Assembly (NCBI GenBank): GCA_005884665.1 | Contig: VBAT01000010.1 | Coordinates: forward strand, 335,849-394,603 | DNA from: Bacteroidota bacterium | GTDB lineage: Bacteria; Bacteroidota; Bacteroidia; Chitinophagales; Chitinophagaceae | Length of the DNA stretch: 58,755 nt | Direction of reading: 5' to 3' | Part shown: piece after piece, positions 15,700 to 23,875 of the stretch | Layout: every line of letters begins with the position of its first letter | Numbering within the stretch: position 1 is the stretch's first letter | Notes under the pieces: model-generated | The model's input: the letters and a program-made list of their open reading frames with translations, nothing else | Databases searched by the model: none | Told to the model about the DNA's origin: nothing | Program-made: the position numbers and the translations under genes

Positions 15700-17142
15700 T
15701 TAAGGTTTAGAGTAAAACTTGACAGGAATAGAAAAATAAAACACCGATCCCCTGCCTTCTTCACTTTCTGCCCATACCATTCCACTATGTGCGTTAATTA
15801 TCTGGCGGCACAAATACAATCCTAACCCAATTCCTTCCATTCCCTTTGTTTTCTCGGCTCTGAAAAATTTTTCAAAAATATATGGCAGATTTTCTTTTGA
15901 AATACCAAGTCCCTCGTCTTTAACAGCGACTATGATATGATCGTCCTCAGGTTTGACATGTATCGTCACCTCGGTTTTCCCATTGGAATATTTAATGCCG
16001 TTACTCAGATAATTTACAATTACCTGCACCAGCCTGTATTTGTCAGCCTCGACCGCCACGTTTGTTTGTCCTTCAACAATTATGTTATATGCCGGTTGTA
16101 AGGCGTGCACCATATCGATAGCTTCTTTTATTACTTCGCCGAATTGAAAAGAGGATACCTGCAGCTTCATATTACCGGCATTCGCCTTTGTTAAATCATA
16201 CAGCTCGGTGATCATCTTATTCAGCCGCATCACATTGTTTTTACTGCGTTGCAACATATCTTTCACTTCTTCCATATTATTTTTTTTTACCGCTTCGGCC
16301 ATAATTTCGTTACACAACACTACATTTGCCAGCGGGTTTCTCAATTCATGGCCAATAAATCCTATGACATCTTCCCTTTCCCGCTCTATCTGTTTACTGG
16401 CTGTTACATCATGCATGTACACCAGCATGACTTCGCTGCCCTGGTTATAGACAAAACTATTACTTACCTCGAATACCTTCTTATCCATGTTCACTGTAAA
16501 CATTTCAACCTCGCGACAAGAAAACTCTTTCCGGGTTTGAATGGCTTCAGTAACGGTCTTATTCAGAAGCTCACTCCTGTCAAAAGGACCAATAACAGCT
16601 TCAAAGTTCAAGGGAGTGCTTGCTGCAACATGGGTTTTAAATAATATATTACACGCCTCATTTGTTTTAATAACCTCCTGCTGTTCGTTTAGGACAAATA
16701 TGGGGTCCCTAATAGATCCAAGGATACTTTCATTAAACTGGTTCGATGCCCGGATCTCATTTTCCAATATTTTTTTTTCATGAATGTCCTGGATTATTTT
16801 AATGATTATGTTTTCGCCATTTTCGTTTTGCAGTAAAAGAGATTCGCCTGAGACCCATCTTTGGCGCCGATCAACATTGACGAGGTAGTTGTTGTCAGAA
16901 GAATAGCCCGTACCTAAAACGGCCTCAAGTTCCCGCTGGGGCAGATTTTTTTCCCGGTCCTCCTCAGTAAAAAGAATTGACGCATTCATGCCGATTATAT
17001 CCTGTTGTGTATAGCCAAAATGTGCCGTGAAAGATGGGCTGATGGCAATAACGATTCCTTTGCCATTCATTATTAGGACAATATTTTCTCGGCCGTTTCT
17101 GAAGAGTGTTTCAAAATAATTAACCGGGGACGTGCTACTCAT
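15700..17142 (-). CDS. soluble PAS-PAS histidine kinase
   Basis: 480 residues without membrane spans. PAS1 ~9-125 (ISPSFTAHFGYTQQDIIGMN), PAS2 ~132-250 (IRDPIFVLNEQQEVIKTNEA), HisKA ~255-320 with phosphoacceptor His265 in GFIGHELRNPLANV, HATPase ~330-475 with the N box (VNYLSNGIKYS), DEGLGIS and GIGLGLYL. All kinase motifs are intact. It senses an internal signal through the PAS domains; no cofactor-binding residue can be assigned. It lies between a second PAS kinase gene (97 bases upstream) and the single-domain receiver (9 bases downstream). Confidence 0.9.
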   Translation of the reverse strand: MSSTSPVNYFETLFRNGRENIVLIMNGKGIVIAISPSFTAHFGYTQQDIIGMNASILFTEEDREKNLPQRELEAVLGTGYSSDNNYLVNVDRRQRWVSGESLLLQNENGENIIIKIIQDIHEKKILENEIRASNQFNESILGSIRDPIFVLNEQQEVIKTNEACNILFKTHVAASTPLNFEAVIGPFDRSELLNKTVTEAIQTRKEFSCREVEMFTVNMDKKVFEVSNSFVYNQGSEVMLVYMHDVTASKQIEREREDVIGFIGHELRNPLANVVLCNEIMAEAVKKNNMEEVKDMLQRSKNNVMRLNKMITELYDLTKANAGNMKLQVSSFQFGEVIKEAIDMVHALQPAYNIIVEGQTNVAVEADKYRLVQVIVNYLSNGIKYSNGKTEVTIHVKPEDDHIIVAVKDEGLGISKENLPYIFEKFFRAEKTKGMEGIGLGLYLCRQIINAHSGMVWAESEEGRGSVFYFSIPVKFYSKP

Positions 17143-17239
17143 CTTCTACAATAACTTATTTTAAAATTAATTGTTGATGTAACGTTGTATTACCGCTCAA
17201 AAACTCGGCCATATTGAAATCAAAGGACTGTTACATTAT

Positions 17240-18787
17240 CTATTCGTTTCTATGCGGGAAAAAGCAATGAAAAGAAGATCCAATACCCGGTTCACTGTCT
17301 ACCGTCACAAAGCCGCCATGTATGATCATAACTTTTTTAACGACAGCAAGGCCGATACCAGATCCTTTATACTTCGTTTTATCATGAAGCCTGAAAAAGA
17401 GATCAAATATGTTATCCAAATTTTCTTTGGGAATCCCAACACCATTGTCTGTAATGGAAACCACATCATACATCACATCATTTTGGCTGAATGTCGATTG
17501 GACTGTTGTTTCGGTCACTATTTGGCGATAACCAATAGTGACAGCATGGCCAGTGTCTTGTTTCCTGAACTTTATGGCATTTTCCAGTAAATGATGAAAT
17601 GCGACAGATAAGAGCAATGGGAAACCGCTTATGGAAGGCATTTCTTCTACCGAGATACTGATGTTAAGTTCTTCAATTGTTGTCGAAAAATCCCTGATTG
17701 CTTCCTGCCACACAGCGGATAGGCGAATATTTTGTTGGCGGCTCTTTGTTTCATTCAATGCAGTATAGGATGTTAAATCATCAGTAAGCAGTTTCATTTT
17801 CTGGATGGCCGATTGTGCCCGTCGTATGTTTGCCCTGCCTGGATTTGAAAGGTTTCTCGCATCATTTGTAATAATAAATTCAAGATTTGTATATAAATTT
17901 CTCAGCGTTTCGCTATAGTCCTTCGCCGTAATATGATGAAACGTTTTCATTTCAGAGTTCATCGATTCAAGCTCACGATCCTTTAAGAATAAGGCAGTGT
18001 TTAACTTGTTTATTTGTTCCTCCGTTCTTTTGAGCCCGTTGATAGTTTGGGTAACATTTAGTATATGGGTGGAAATACCATCATGACTGCGCTGCAACAC
18101 CTTGCCGCACGCATGATGCCAATCCCAGTTTTCTGAATCCTTCATAGATCGGTACTCTACATCAAAAACTTGGTCATCTTTTGCGGTAATGAAGAAGTTG
18201 AAATACTTTTCCACAATTTCACGATCTGGAGGATAAACAGATCCCAAAAATACTTCGTGGCTAACGCATTTCATTTTTTCAGAATCGAAGCCGGTTTGGC
18301 AGTCGAAAAAATTAAACAAACCATTTTTCAGTTCCATTATACTGGTTGTAATCGAAAGTGTTTGCAGGATTTTAGTGAGTGACTCAAACTTATTTATTAG
18401 ATCTAGCTCGCTTCTTTTTTGCCGGCTGATGTCTGTAAAGCTTAGAATGCACCCTTTCTGGAATTTATCTATACTTACCCGGACCCACACGTCAAGGCCA
18501 TCTCGATTGTACTGGAAGTCATTCTGCCAGTATCTACCCGTTTCAATTACGTTTATACATCGCTCAAAAAGACCATTACTTTTTGCCTGCGCGAATTGTT
18601 CAACAATGAGTTTATTTTTGAAATCTGCGCTTGGAATTGATCGCAGCTCTTGCCCGTTTGCAAATTCATATCTAAAATCATTTATTTTGCCTTGCTTGTC
18701 GGGTAACGCAACGGCTATAATTGTCGCGTGTAGCGAACTGCCAATAAGGTCAGGCAACATATTAAGCGAGTCTTCTCTTTTGTCCAT
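17240..18787 (-). CDS. PAS sensor kinase-like protein with Lys in place of the phosphoacceptor His
   Basis: 515 residues, no spans. PAS-like N-terminus (~15-120), a second PAS-like segment (~150-250), a coiled linker, then a DHp-like helix pair and a full HATPase domain (N box LLENAIKF, DNGVGIP, GSGIGLAVV). In related PAS kinases the DHp begins with an ASHDLQEPLR type motif; here it reads TAKDYSETLR (residues 287-296), so Lys289 stands where the phosphorylated His should be. Two His (284, 285) lie four residues earlier. It is likely a pseudokinase or signal adaptor working with the intact kinase downstream. It is divergent from the glycosyltransferase cassette at 19.5 kb. Confidence 0.85.
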   Translation of the reverse strand: MDKREDSLNMLPDLIGSSLHATIIAVALPDKQGKINDFRYEFANGQELRSIPSADFKNKLIVEQFAQAKSNGLFERCINVIETGRYWQNDFQYNRDGLDVWVRVSIDKFQKGCILSFTDISRQKRSELDLINKFESLTKILQTLSITTSIMELKNGLFNFFDCQTGFDSEKMKCVSHEVFLGSVYPPDREIVEKYFNFFITAKDDQVFDVEYRSMKDSENWDWHHACGKVLQRSHDGISTHILNVTQTINGLKRTEEQINKLNTALFLKDRELESMNSEMKTFHHITAKDYSETLRNLYTNLEFIITNDARNLSNPGRANIRRAQSAIQKMKLLTDDLTSYTALNETKSRQQNIRLSAVWQEAIRDFSTTIEELNISISVEEMPSISGFPLLLSVAFHHLLENAIKFRKQDTGHAVTIGYRQIVTETTVQSTFSQNDVMYDVVSITDNGVGIPKENLDNIFDLFFRLHDKTKYKGSGIGLAVVKKVMIIHGGFVTVDSEPGIGSSFHCFFPHRNE

Positions 18788-19242
18788 GAAAATTTCCTTT
18801 TTAGCGCTTTAGCTGATGGGTAATGCTGCACAACAAACTAATACATTAAATGCCGGACGTAAGCAAACGGGTATATTGCTTTAATATTAGATTTACCTAA
18901 TTGTGTTTCGTGCAATTAATAAAAGTTGCTGTTGCCGATCCTTAAGCCAAAAGGACTTTTCAATGCAGAATGTTACGAAGGCCGTAAGGCTATGAAGATT
19001 TTGTTTTGGATTGTACCTAAAACGTAAGTATAAAATCAACGCATCAAGTGCTGTGCGGTAATCAAATTTAGGCTTTAATTGCCAAAACAATCACGCTGTG
19101 GAAATAAATCTTTCGTTATTTCATTACTAAAAGAATGGTGTAATTAATTCCACACGTTACCGAAAAATTGCTAAGCCAATCGACTCTATCGATCAAACGA
19201 TAATAGTTGGTAATACAAATTGCGATCGAACTACCCGATAAT

Positions 19243-19327
19243 ATTGGTCAACTATAAATCGGTCAAAAAGCGTCGGACAGGAGTAAGTATTGGCGGCTAA
19301 ATTTGAAAAATAATATAGTTGACCAAT
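19243..19327. repeat. 14-bp perfect inverted repeat, possible operator pair
   Basis: ATTGGTCAACTATA (19243-19256) is the exact reverse complement of TATAGTTGACCAAT (19314-19327). The 57-base spacer contains a further ATCGGTCAA resembling the left arm. The arms lie 145-230 bases before the first cassette gene. They could be two binding sites for a dimeric regulator or the ends of a small element; no terminator T-run follows. Confidence 0.6.
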
Positions 19328-19398
19328 CAATATAGCGGCTAAGATCCATACTGTTTCAGCCATTATACGAAGTTGGCTCTTATATTACTGGCAGATTT

Positions 19399-19428
19399 TT
19401 TGTTTTACTGTTAGTCTCGCTATCCTTG
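19399..19428 (+). promoter_or_regulatory. candidate Bacteroidota promoter for the glycan cassette
   Basis: -33 TTTG (19399-19402), 18-base spacer, -7 TATCCTTG (19421-19428; one mismatch to TAnnTTTG). The first gene starts 43 bases after it. Confidence 0.45.
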
Positions 19429-19471
19429 TTAACCCAGTAATACATTTCTAGATTTTTAAACTTTTGTCCCT

Positions 19472-20614
19472 ATGGATATTGTATGCTTTTGCCATTTACG
19501 ATGGGATTTTGTATACCAGAGGCCTCAACACATTTTAAGCAGGATCGCTGAGTACTGTCGTATTTTTTTTATTGAAGAGCCGATTTATGACAGCGATACA
19601 AATTTTCTTGACACGAGTAATAAAGAAACCAATATCTGGATCATTCAGCCTCATTTGCAAACTGGCCTTTCTTCTGCAGAAGTTAGCGAAGAACAAGTAA
19701 GGCTTCTCAAGGATCTTTTTAGTTTTTTTAAAGTTAAAGAAGCAATTGCCTGGTACTATACGCCCATGGCCTTGAGTCTCAAAGCATCCTTTGAACCAAA
19801 GCTCATTGTGTTCGATTGCATGGATGAGTTATCAGCATTTAAGTATGCGCCGCCCGAACTCATACAAAGGGAGAAGGAATTATTAAAGCTGGCGGATATA
19901 GTTTTTACCGGGGGCTATAGTCTTTATCAAGCCAAGAAAAACAGGCATCCTAATATCCACCTCTTTCCAAGTAGTATTGACCGAAAACATTTTAATAAAG
20001 CAAGATCGATAGGCAAAGATCATATCGATCAACAAAACATTTCGCATCCCCGCATTGGATTTTTTGGGGTAATTGATGAAAGAATGGACATTCGGTTACT
20101 TAATGACATCGCATTAGAAAGACCGGGCTGGAATTTCATTTTCATCGGTCCGATCGTAAAAATTGACCCGGCCACATTGCCCTCTTATTCCAATATTTAT
20201 TATTTGGGACCTAAACCCTATAAAGAGCTTCCGGAATATATCGCCGGATGGGATGTGGCAATAATGCCCTTTGCAATGAACGAGTCCACTCGTTATATAA
20301 GTCCGACCAAAACACCGGAATATCTGGCTGCCGGCAAACCTGTCGTTTCCACGCCGATTCACGATGTTGTAAAAACCTATGCGAAGGATGGTCTTGTAAG
20401 TATCGCCGGCAACACCAACGATTTTATCAATGCACTACAAAGATGTATTGAGATGCAGCATAATGACGGGTGGTTGAAAAGAGTGGATGAATATCTTGAA
20501 AAAGATTCCTGGGACCTGACGTGTGAAAAAATGATGCAACACATTAATACAGCACTTTTCACTGAAGGTAAACCGAATAATGTGCCAAGACAAAAGGAGG
20601 ACTATTATGTTTGA
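19472..20614 (+). CDS. glycosyltransferase, GT4-like (GT-B fold)
   Basis: 380 residues. The N-terminus has CHLRWDFVYQRPQHILSRIA, typical of bacterial GT-B enzymes; the C-terminal half carries the nucleotide-sugar site, ESTRYISPTKTPEYLAAGKP followed by VVSTPI, with the E-x7-E-like spacing of GT4. No signal peptide or span, so cytoplasmic or peripheral to the membrane. It is the first gene of a four-gene operon. Because the next gene makes UDP-galactofuranose, this enzyme may be the galactofuranosyltransferase, although its acceptor is unknown. Its stop overlaps the glf start by 8 bases, so the two are translationally coupled. Confidence 0.88.
   Translation: MDIVCFCHLRWDFVYQRPQHILSRIAEYCRIFFIEEPIYDSDTNFLDTSNKETNIWIIQPHLQTGLSSAEVSEEQVRLLKDLFSFFKVKEAIAWYYTPMALSLKASFEPKLIVFDCMDELSAFKYAPPELIQREKELLKLADIVFTGGYSLYQAKKNRHPNIHLFPSSIDRKHFNKARSIGKDHIDQQNISHPRIGFFGVIDERMDIRLLNDIALERPGWNFIFIGPIVKIDPATLPSYSNIYYLGPKPYKELPEYIAGWDVAIMPFAMNESTRYISPTKTPEYLAAGKPVVSTPIHDVVKTYAKDGLVSIAGNTNDFINALQRCIEMQHNDGWLKRVDEYLEKDSWDLTCEKMMQHINTALFTEGKPNNVPRQKEDYYV
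20595..20600 (+). promoter_or_regulatory. Shine-Dalgarno site that fixes the glf start
   Basis: AGGAGG six bases before the ATG at 20607. Strong Shine-Dalgarno sites are rare in Bacteroidota, so its presence inside the preceding gene supports the 20607 start and efficient coupled translation. Confidence 0.6.
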
Positions 20615-21752
20615 TTTTTTAATTGTGGGAGCAGGTTTTGCCGGGGCTGTGCTGGCTGAACGGCTGGCGTCAGTTGCCGGAAAGAAAATATTGATAATGG
20701 ATAAACGTAACCATATTGGAGGTAATACATATGATCATTATGATGAGGCTGGAGTTCTCGTTCATAAATATGGACCACATATATTTCACACAAACTGTCT
20801 TGAAATATTTGAATATCTGGGACAGTTTACGAAATGGCGGCCTTACGAACACCGGGTATTAGCCAGTGTAGACGGAATGCTTGTTCCGATTCCGATCAAC
20901 CTGAACACGATCAATACTCTTTATGGGCTTAATCTTTCTTCGACCGAAGTAGATGAATTTTTTAAAACAAAGGCGGAAAAGAAAGAAAGGATCATCACTT
21001 CTGAAGACTCTGTGGTGAGTAAGGTCGGACGCGAGCTTTATGAGAAATTTTTTAAACACTATACGAAAAAGCAATGGGCACTGGATCCTTCGGAACTTGA
21101 CGCTGCTGTGGCAGCCCGGATTCCCACAAGAAATAACAAAGACAATCGTTACTTCACCGATATGTACCAGGCAATGCCCTTACGTGGATATACAAGGATG
21201 TTTGAAAATATGTTATCGCACCCCAATATCAGTATACTGTTGAACACAGATTATAAAGATATCGTCGACAAAATCCCATTCCGGGAAATGATCTATACAG
21301 GTCCAATCGATTATTATTTCGATTATTGTTTCGGTAAACTGCCTTACCGTTCAATAGAATTTAAATTTGATACGATTGAGGCGGAGGTTTTTCAACCGAC
21401 AGGCACTGTTAATTATCCAAATGAACATGCTTATACACGGGTAACTGAATTTAAGTACCTGACAGGACAAAAACATCCAAAAACAAGTATTGTATATGAA
21501 TACCCTAAAGCCGAGGGCGACCCTTATTACCCGGTACCACGACCTGAAAATGCCGAGTTGTATAAAAAATATCAGCGGTTGACCATGGGATTAGCAAATG
21601 TTTATTTCACGGGCCGGCTCGCTACATATAAATATTATAATATGGACCAGGTGGTCGGCCAATCATTGGCGTTATTCAAAAAGCTATATCCCCCTAACGA
21701 AATAAAAAAGCATGTCAACGGTCAAAAACTGCCTGCAAAACAGCATGCCTGA
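20607..21752 (+). CDS. glf: UDP-galactopyranose mutase
   Basis: FAD enzyme that interconverts UDP-galactopyranose and UDP-galactofuranose, the donor for galactofuranose-containing glycans. The FAD-binding start FDFLIVGAGFAGAVLAERLA, the NHIGGNTYDH segment, and the KYGPHIFHTN and KYYNMDQVVGQSL blocks are all family hallmarks. Length (381 from ATG 20607) is standard. The longer frame from TTG-type start at 20580 is rejected because the FAD motif begins directly at 20607 and an AGGAGG precedes it. It overlaps the genes on both sides by 8 bases. Confidence 0.95.
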   Translation: MFDFLIVGAGFAGAVLAERLASVAGKKILIMDKRNHIGGNTYDHYDEAGVLVHKYGPHIFHTNCLEIFEYLGQFTKWRPYEHRVLASVDGMLVPIPINLNTINTLYGLNLSSTEVDEFFKTKAEKKERIITSEDSVVSKVGRELYEKFFKHYTKKQWALDPSELDAAVAARIPTRNNKDNRYFTDMYQAMPLRGYTRMFENMLSHPNISILLNTDYKDIVDKIPFREMIYTGPIDYYFDYCFGKLPYRSIEFKFDTIEAEVFQPTGTVNYPNEHAYTRVTEFKYLTGQKHPKTSIVYEYPKAEGDPYYPVPRPENAELYKKYQRLTMGLANVYFTGRLATYKYYNMDQVVGQSLALFKKLYPPNEIKKHVNGQKLPAKQHA

Positions 21753-23868
21753 GATTTGGGGAGGCATCGAGGGCACAATCAACCGCGTTGGAAACAAGTA
21801 CCGCGATCAGTTTGAATATGCCGGACATTATTTGAGAACAAATGATATAGATAAGTTTTCAGAGCTAGGTATCAGTAAGCTTCGTTATCCCATATTGTGG
21901 GAACGTCATGTATCGAAGCCGGGCAAAGATATAGACTGGAAATGGGCAGAACATCAACTGGAGAGGATCCGGAAAAATAATATTACGCCAATCGTAGGCT
22001 TAGTTCATCATGGCAGCGGGCCAACGTTTACCGATTTGCTTGATGATGATTTTCCCAGTAAACTTGCTGGTTATGCAGAACAGGTGGCGATAAAATTTCC
22101 ATGGCTGGAATTTTACACACCGGTAAATGAACCGCTAACGACTGCAAGATTCAGCGGGTTATATGGCTTTTGGTATCCGCATTACCAGAATGAATTGAGC
22201 TTCATAAAAATGTTGCTTAACCAGGTAAAAGCAATTATCCTTTCCATGAAAGCTATTCGCAGTATAAATCCCCATGCTAAACTTGTGCAAACTGAGGACC
22301 TGGCAAAGACCCATGCAACAGTAAAATTACAATACCAGGCTCGCTTCGAAAACAAAAGGCGGTGGTTGACTTATGATTTATTGTGCGGTAAGGTGAATGA
22401 GCGGCACTTTTTCTGGAAATATCTTACCTCGATCGGAATAGGCGAGGCAGACTTACAGTTTTTTCTTGACAACAGTTGCCTTCCGGATATTATGGGTTTC
22501 AATTATTATGTGACTTCAGAGAGATGGTTGGATGAAAAAATAGAAAAATATCCTGTATGCACGCATGGCGGCAATAACAAAGATATTTATGCTGATTCCG
22601 AGGCGGTGAGATCAGGAAATGCAGTGGGCTTAAAAGCCTTGATACGTGAAGCATGGCAGCGATATGGAAAGACGCTGGCAATAACTGAATGTCATCTTAA
22701 TTGCACCAGAGAAGAACAAATGCGTTGGTTAAAAGAAACATGGAATGATTGTCTTGCATTAGCCCAGGAAGGTATTCCCCTGAAAGCCGTTACTGCCTGG
22801 GCTTTGCTCGGGTCGCATGACTGGGATACACTTCTCACAAAATGTAATAAACACTATGAAACCGGCGTGTTCGATGTAAGAAGCAATAATCTCCGGTCAA
22901 CATCACTGGGTAAAATGATCCGTGCTTTTTCACAAAAGCAAAATTATTACCACCCCTTGTTATCAGAAAGAGGATGGTGGAACAGGGATCTAACCATAAT
23001 ACCGAATCGTAGTTACATTAAAAAAACTGGAAAAAGACCATTACTTATTATCGGTTCAACAAGTGTATTGGGCAGTGCACTGGTGAAGGTCTGCCAGCAG
23101 CGTTTTATACCCTATGCACACTTAAATGAAAACTATGTGACCCTGAATTCGGAGCGTATTGATGATATAATCAAAGAGAATAAGCCCTGGGCAGTATTAA
23201 ATGCCGGAGGCTATCACGACGTAGACAGGGCTGAGCAAAATGCAAAAGAGTGCTTTAAAGCAAATGTTACGGCGCCTGGTTTATGGTCGGGTTGTTGTCG
23301 CAAATCTGGCATTCAATTTCTGACATTCTCTTCCGATATGGTTTTTAACGGGGAGAAAAACAATCCTTATAATGAAATGGATGCAATAATGCCGTTAAAT
23401 GTCTTCGGGCAAAGTAAGGCAAAAGCGGAGGAAATGGTGCTTAAGAATTACTCAGATTCGCTGATCATTCGTACGGGACCTTTTTTTGGCCCCGGCGCCA
23501 AACTAAATTTTGTGAGCAGTATATTGGAAGCCCTAAAAGAACGGAAAATGTTTGTTGTGCCTTCTGACGTTGAGTTTTCCCCTGCTTATACGCCAGATCT
23601 TTTAAACGCAGCATTGGATCTTTTAATCGATGAAGAAAAAGGGATTTGGCATATCAGCAATAGCGGCTCAGTGACCTGGTTTGACTTTGCAAATCTTGTA
23701 GCTGTACAAGCGCGCTATAAAAAATATAATCTCGTGGCAAAGCCTTTAAATGAAATGAAGTGGTTTGCAAAACGGCCCCATTATAGTGCTTTGGTAAGTA
23801 AAAAGGGAATAGAGCTGCCACGGTTCGAAAACGCATTAGAAAGATATTTTGAATTGAAACCCGACTGA
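21745..23868 (+). CDS. fusion of a GH1-like glycosidase with an RmlD-like sugar-nucleotide reductase domain
   Basis: 707 residues in two parts. Residues 1-~420: GH1-like TIM barrel with acid/base Glu129 in TPVNEPLTTARF and nucleophile Glu315 in LAITECHLN. Residues ~430-705: RmlD-like short-chain dehydrogenase fold with nucleotide-binding LLIIGSTSVLGSALV, FSSDMVFNG, and a catalytic-site segment LNVFGQSKAKAEE in which the usual Tyr of YxxxK is Phe554 (Lys558 kept). No signal peptide, so it acts in the cytoplasm. ATG 21745 gives the same 8-base overlap with glf as glf has with the transferase; an ATG at 21712 would give a 41-base overlap. Probably a glycan- or nucleotide-sugar-processing enzyme of this operon. 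Confidence 0.85.
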   Translation: MPEIWGGIEGTINRVGNKYRDQFEYAGHYLRTNDIDKFSELGISKLRYPILWERHVSKPGKDIDWKWAEHQLERIRKNNITPIVGLVHHGSGPTFTDLLDDDFPSKLAGYAEQVAIKFPWLEFYTPVNEPLTTARFSGLYGFWYPHYQNELSFIKMLLNQVKAIILSMKAIRSINPHAKLVQTEDLAKTHATVKLQYQARFENKRRWLTYDLLCGKVNERHFFWKYLTSIGIGEADLQFFLDNSCLPDIMGFNYYVTSERWLDEKIEKYPVCTHGGNNKDIYADSEAVRSGNAVGLKALIREAWQRYGKTLAITECHLNCTREEQMRWLKETWNDCLALAQEGIPLKAVTAWALLGSHDWDTLLTKCNKHYETGVFDVRSNNLRSTSLGKMIRAFSQKQNYYHPLLSERGWWNRDLTIIPNRSYIKKTGKRPLLIIGSTSVLGSALVKVCQQRFIPYAHLNENYVTLNSERIDDIIKENKPWAVLNAGGYHDVDRAEQNAKECFKANVTAPGLWSGCCRKSGIQFLTFSSDMVFNGEKNNPYNEMDAIMPLNVFGQSKAKAEEMVLKNYSDSLIIRTGPFFGPGAKLNFVSSILEALKERKMFVVPSDVEFSPAYTPDLLNAALDLLIDEEKGIWHISNSGSVTWFDFANLVAVQARYKKYNLVAKPLNEMKWFAKRPHYSALVSKKGIELPRFENALERYFELKPD

Positions 23869-23875
23869 ATGAATT

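Larger units (their letters stand above)
18788..19471. other. 684-bp divergent intergenic region
   Basis: Separates the pseudokinase gene (minus) from the glycosyltransferase cassette (plus). A 65-codon minus-strand frame (18893-19090) starts with TTG and matches no known family. The region holds a 14-bp inverted repeat (19243-19327) and a promoter-like pair near 19400-19428, so it is probably the control region of the cassette. Confidence 0.6.

Noticed and set aside
18893..19090. 65-codon minus-strand frame in the divergent control region
   Set aside because: Starts with TTG just after a stop, and matches no family; composition is protein-like, so it may be a relic, but evidence is too thin.
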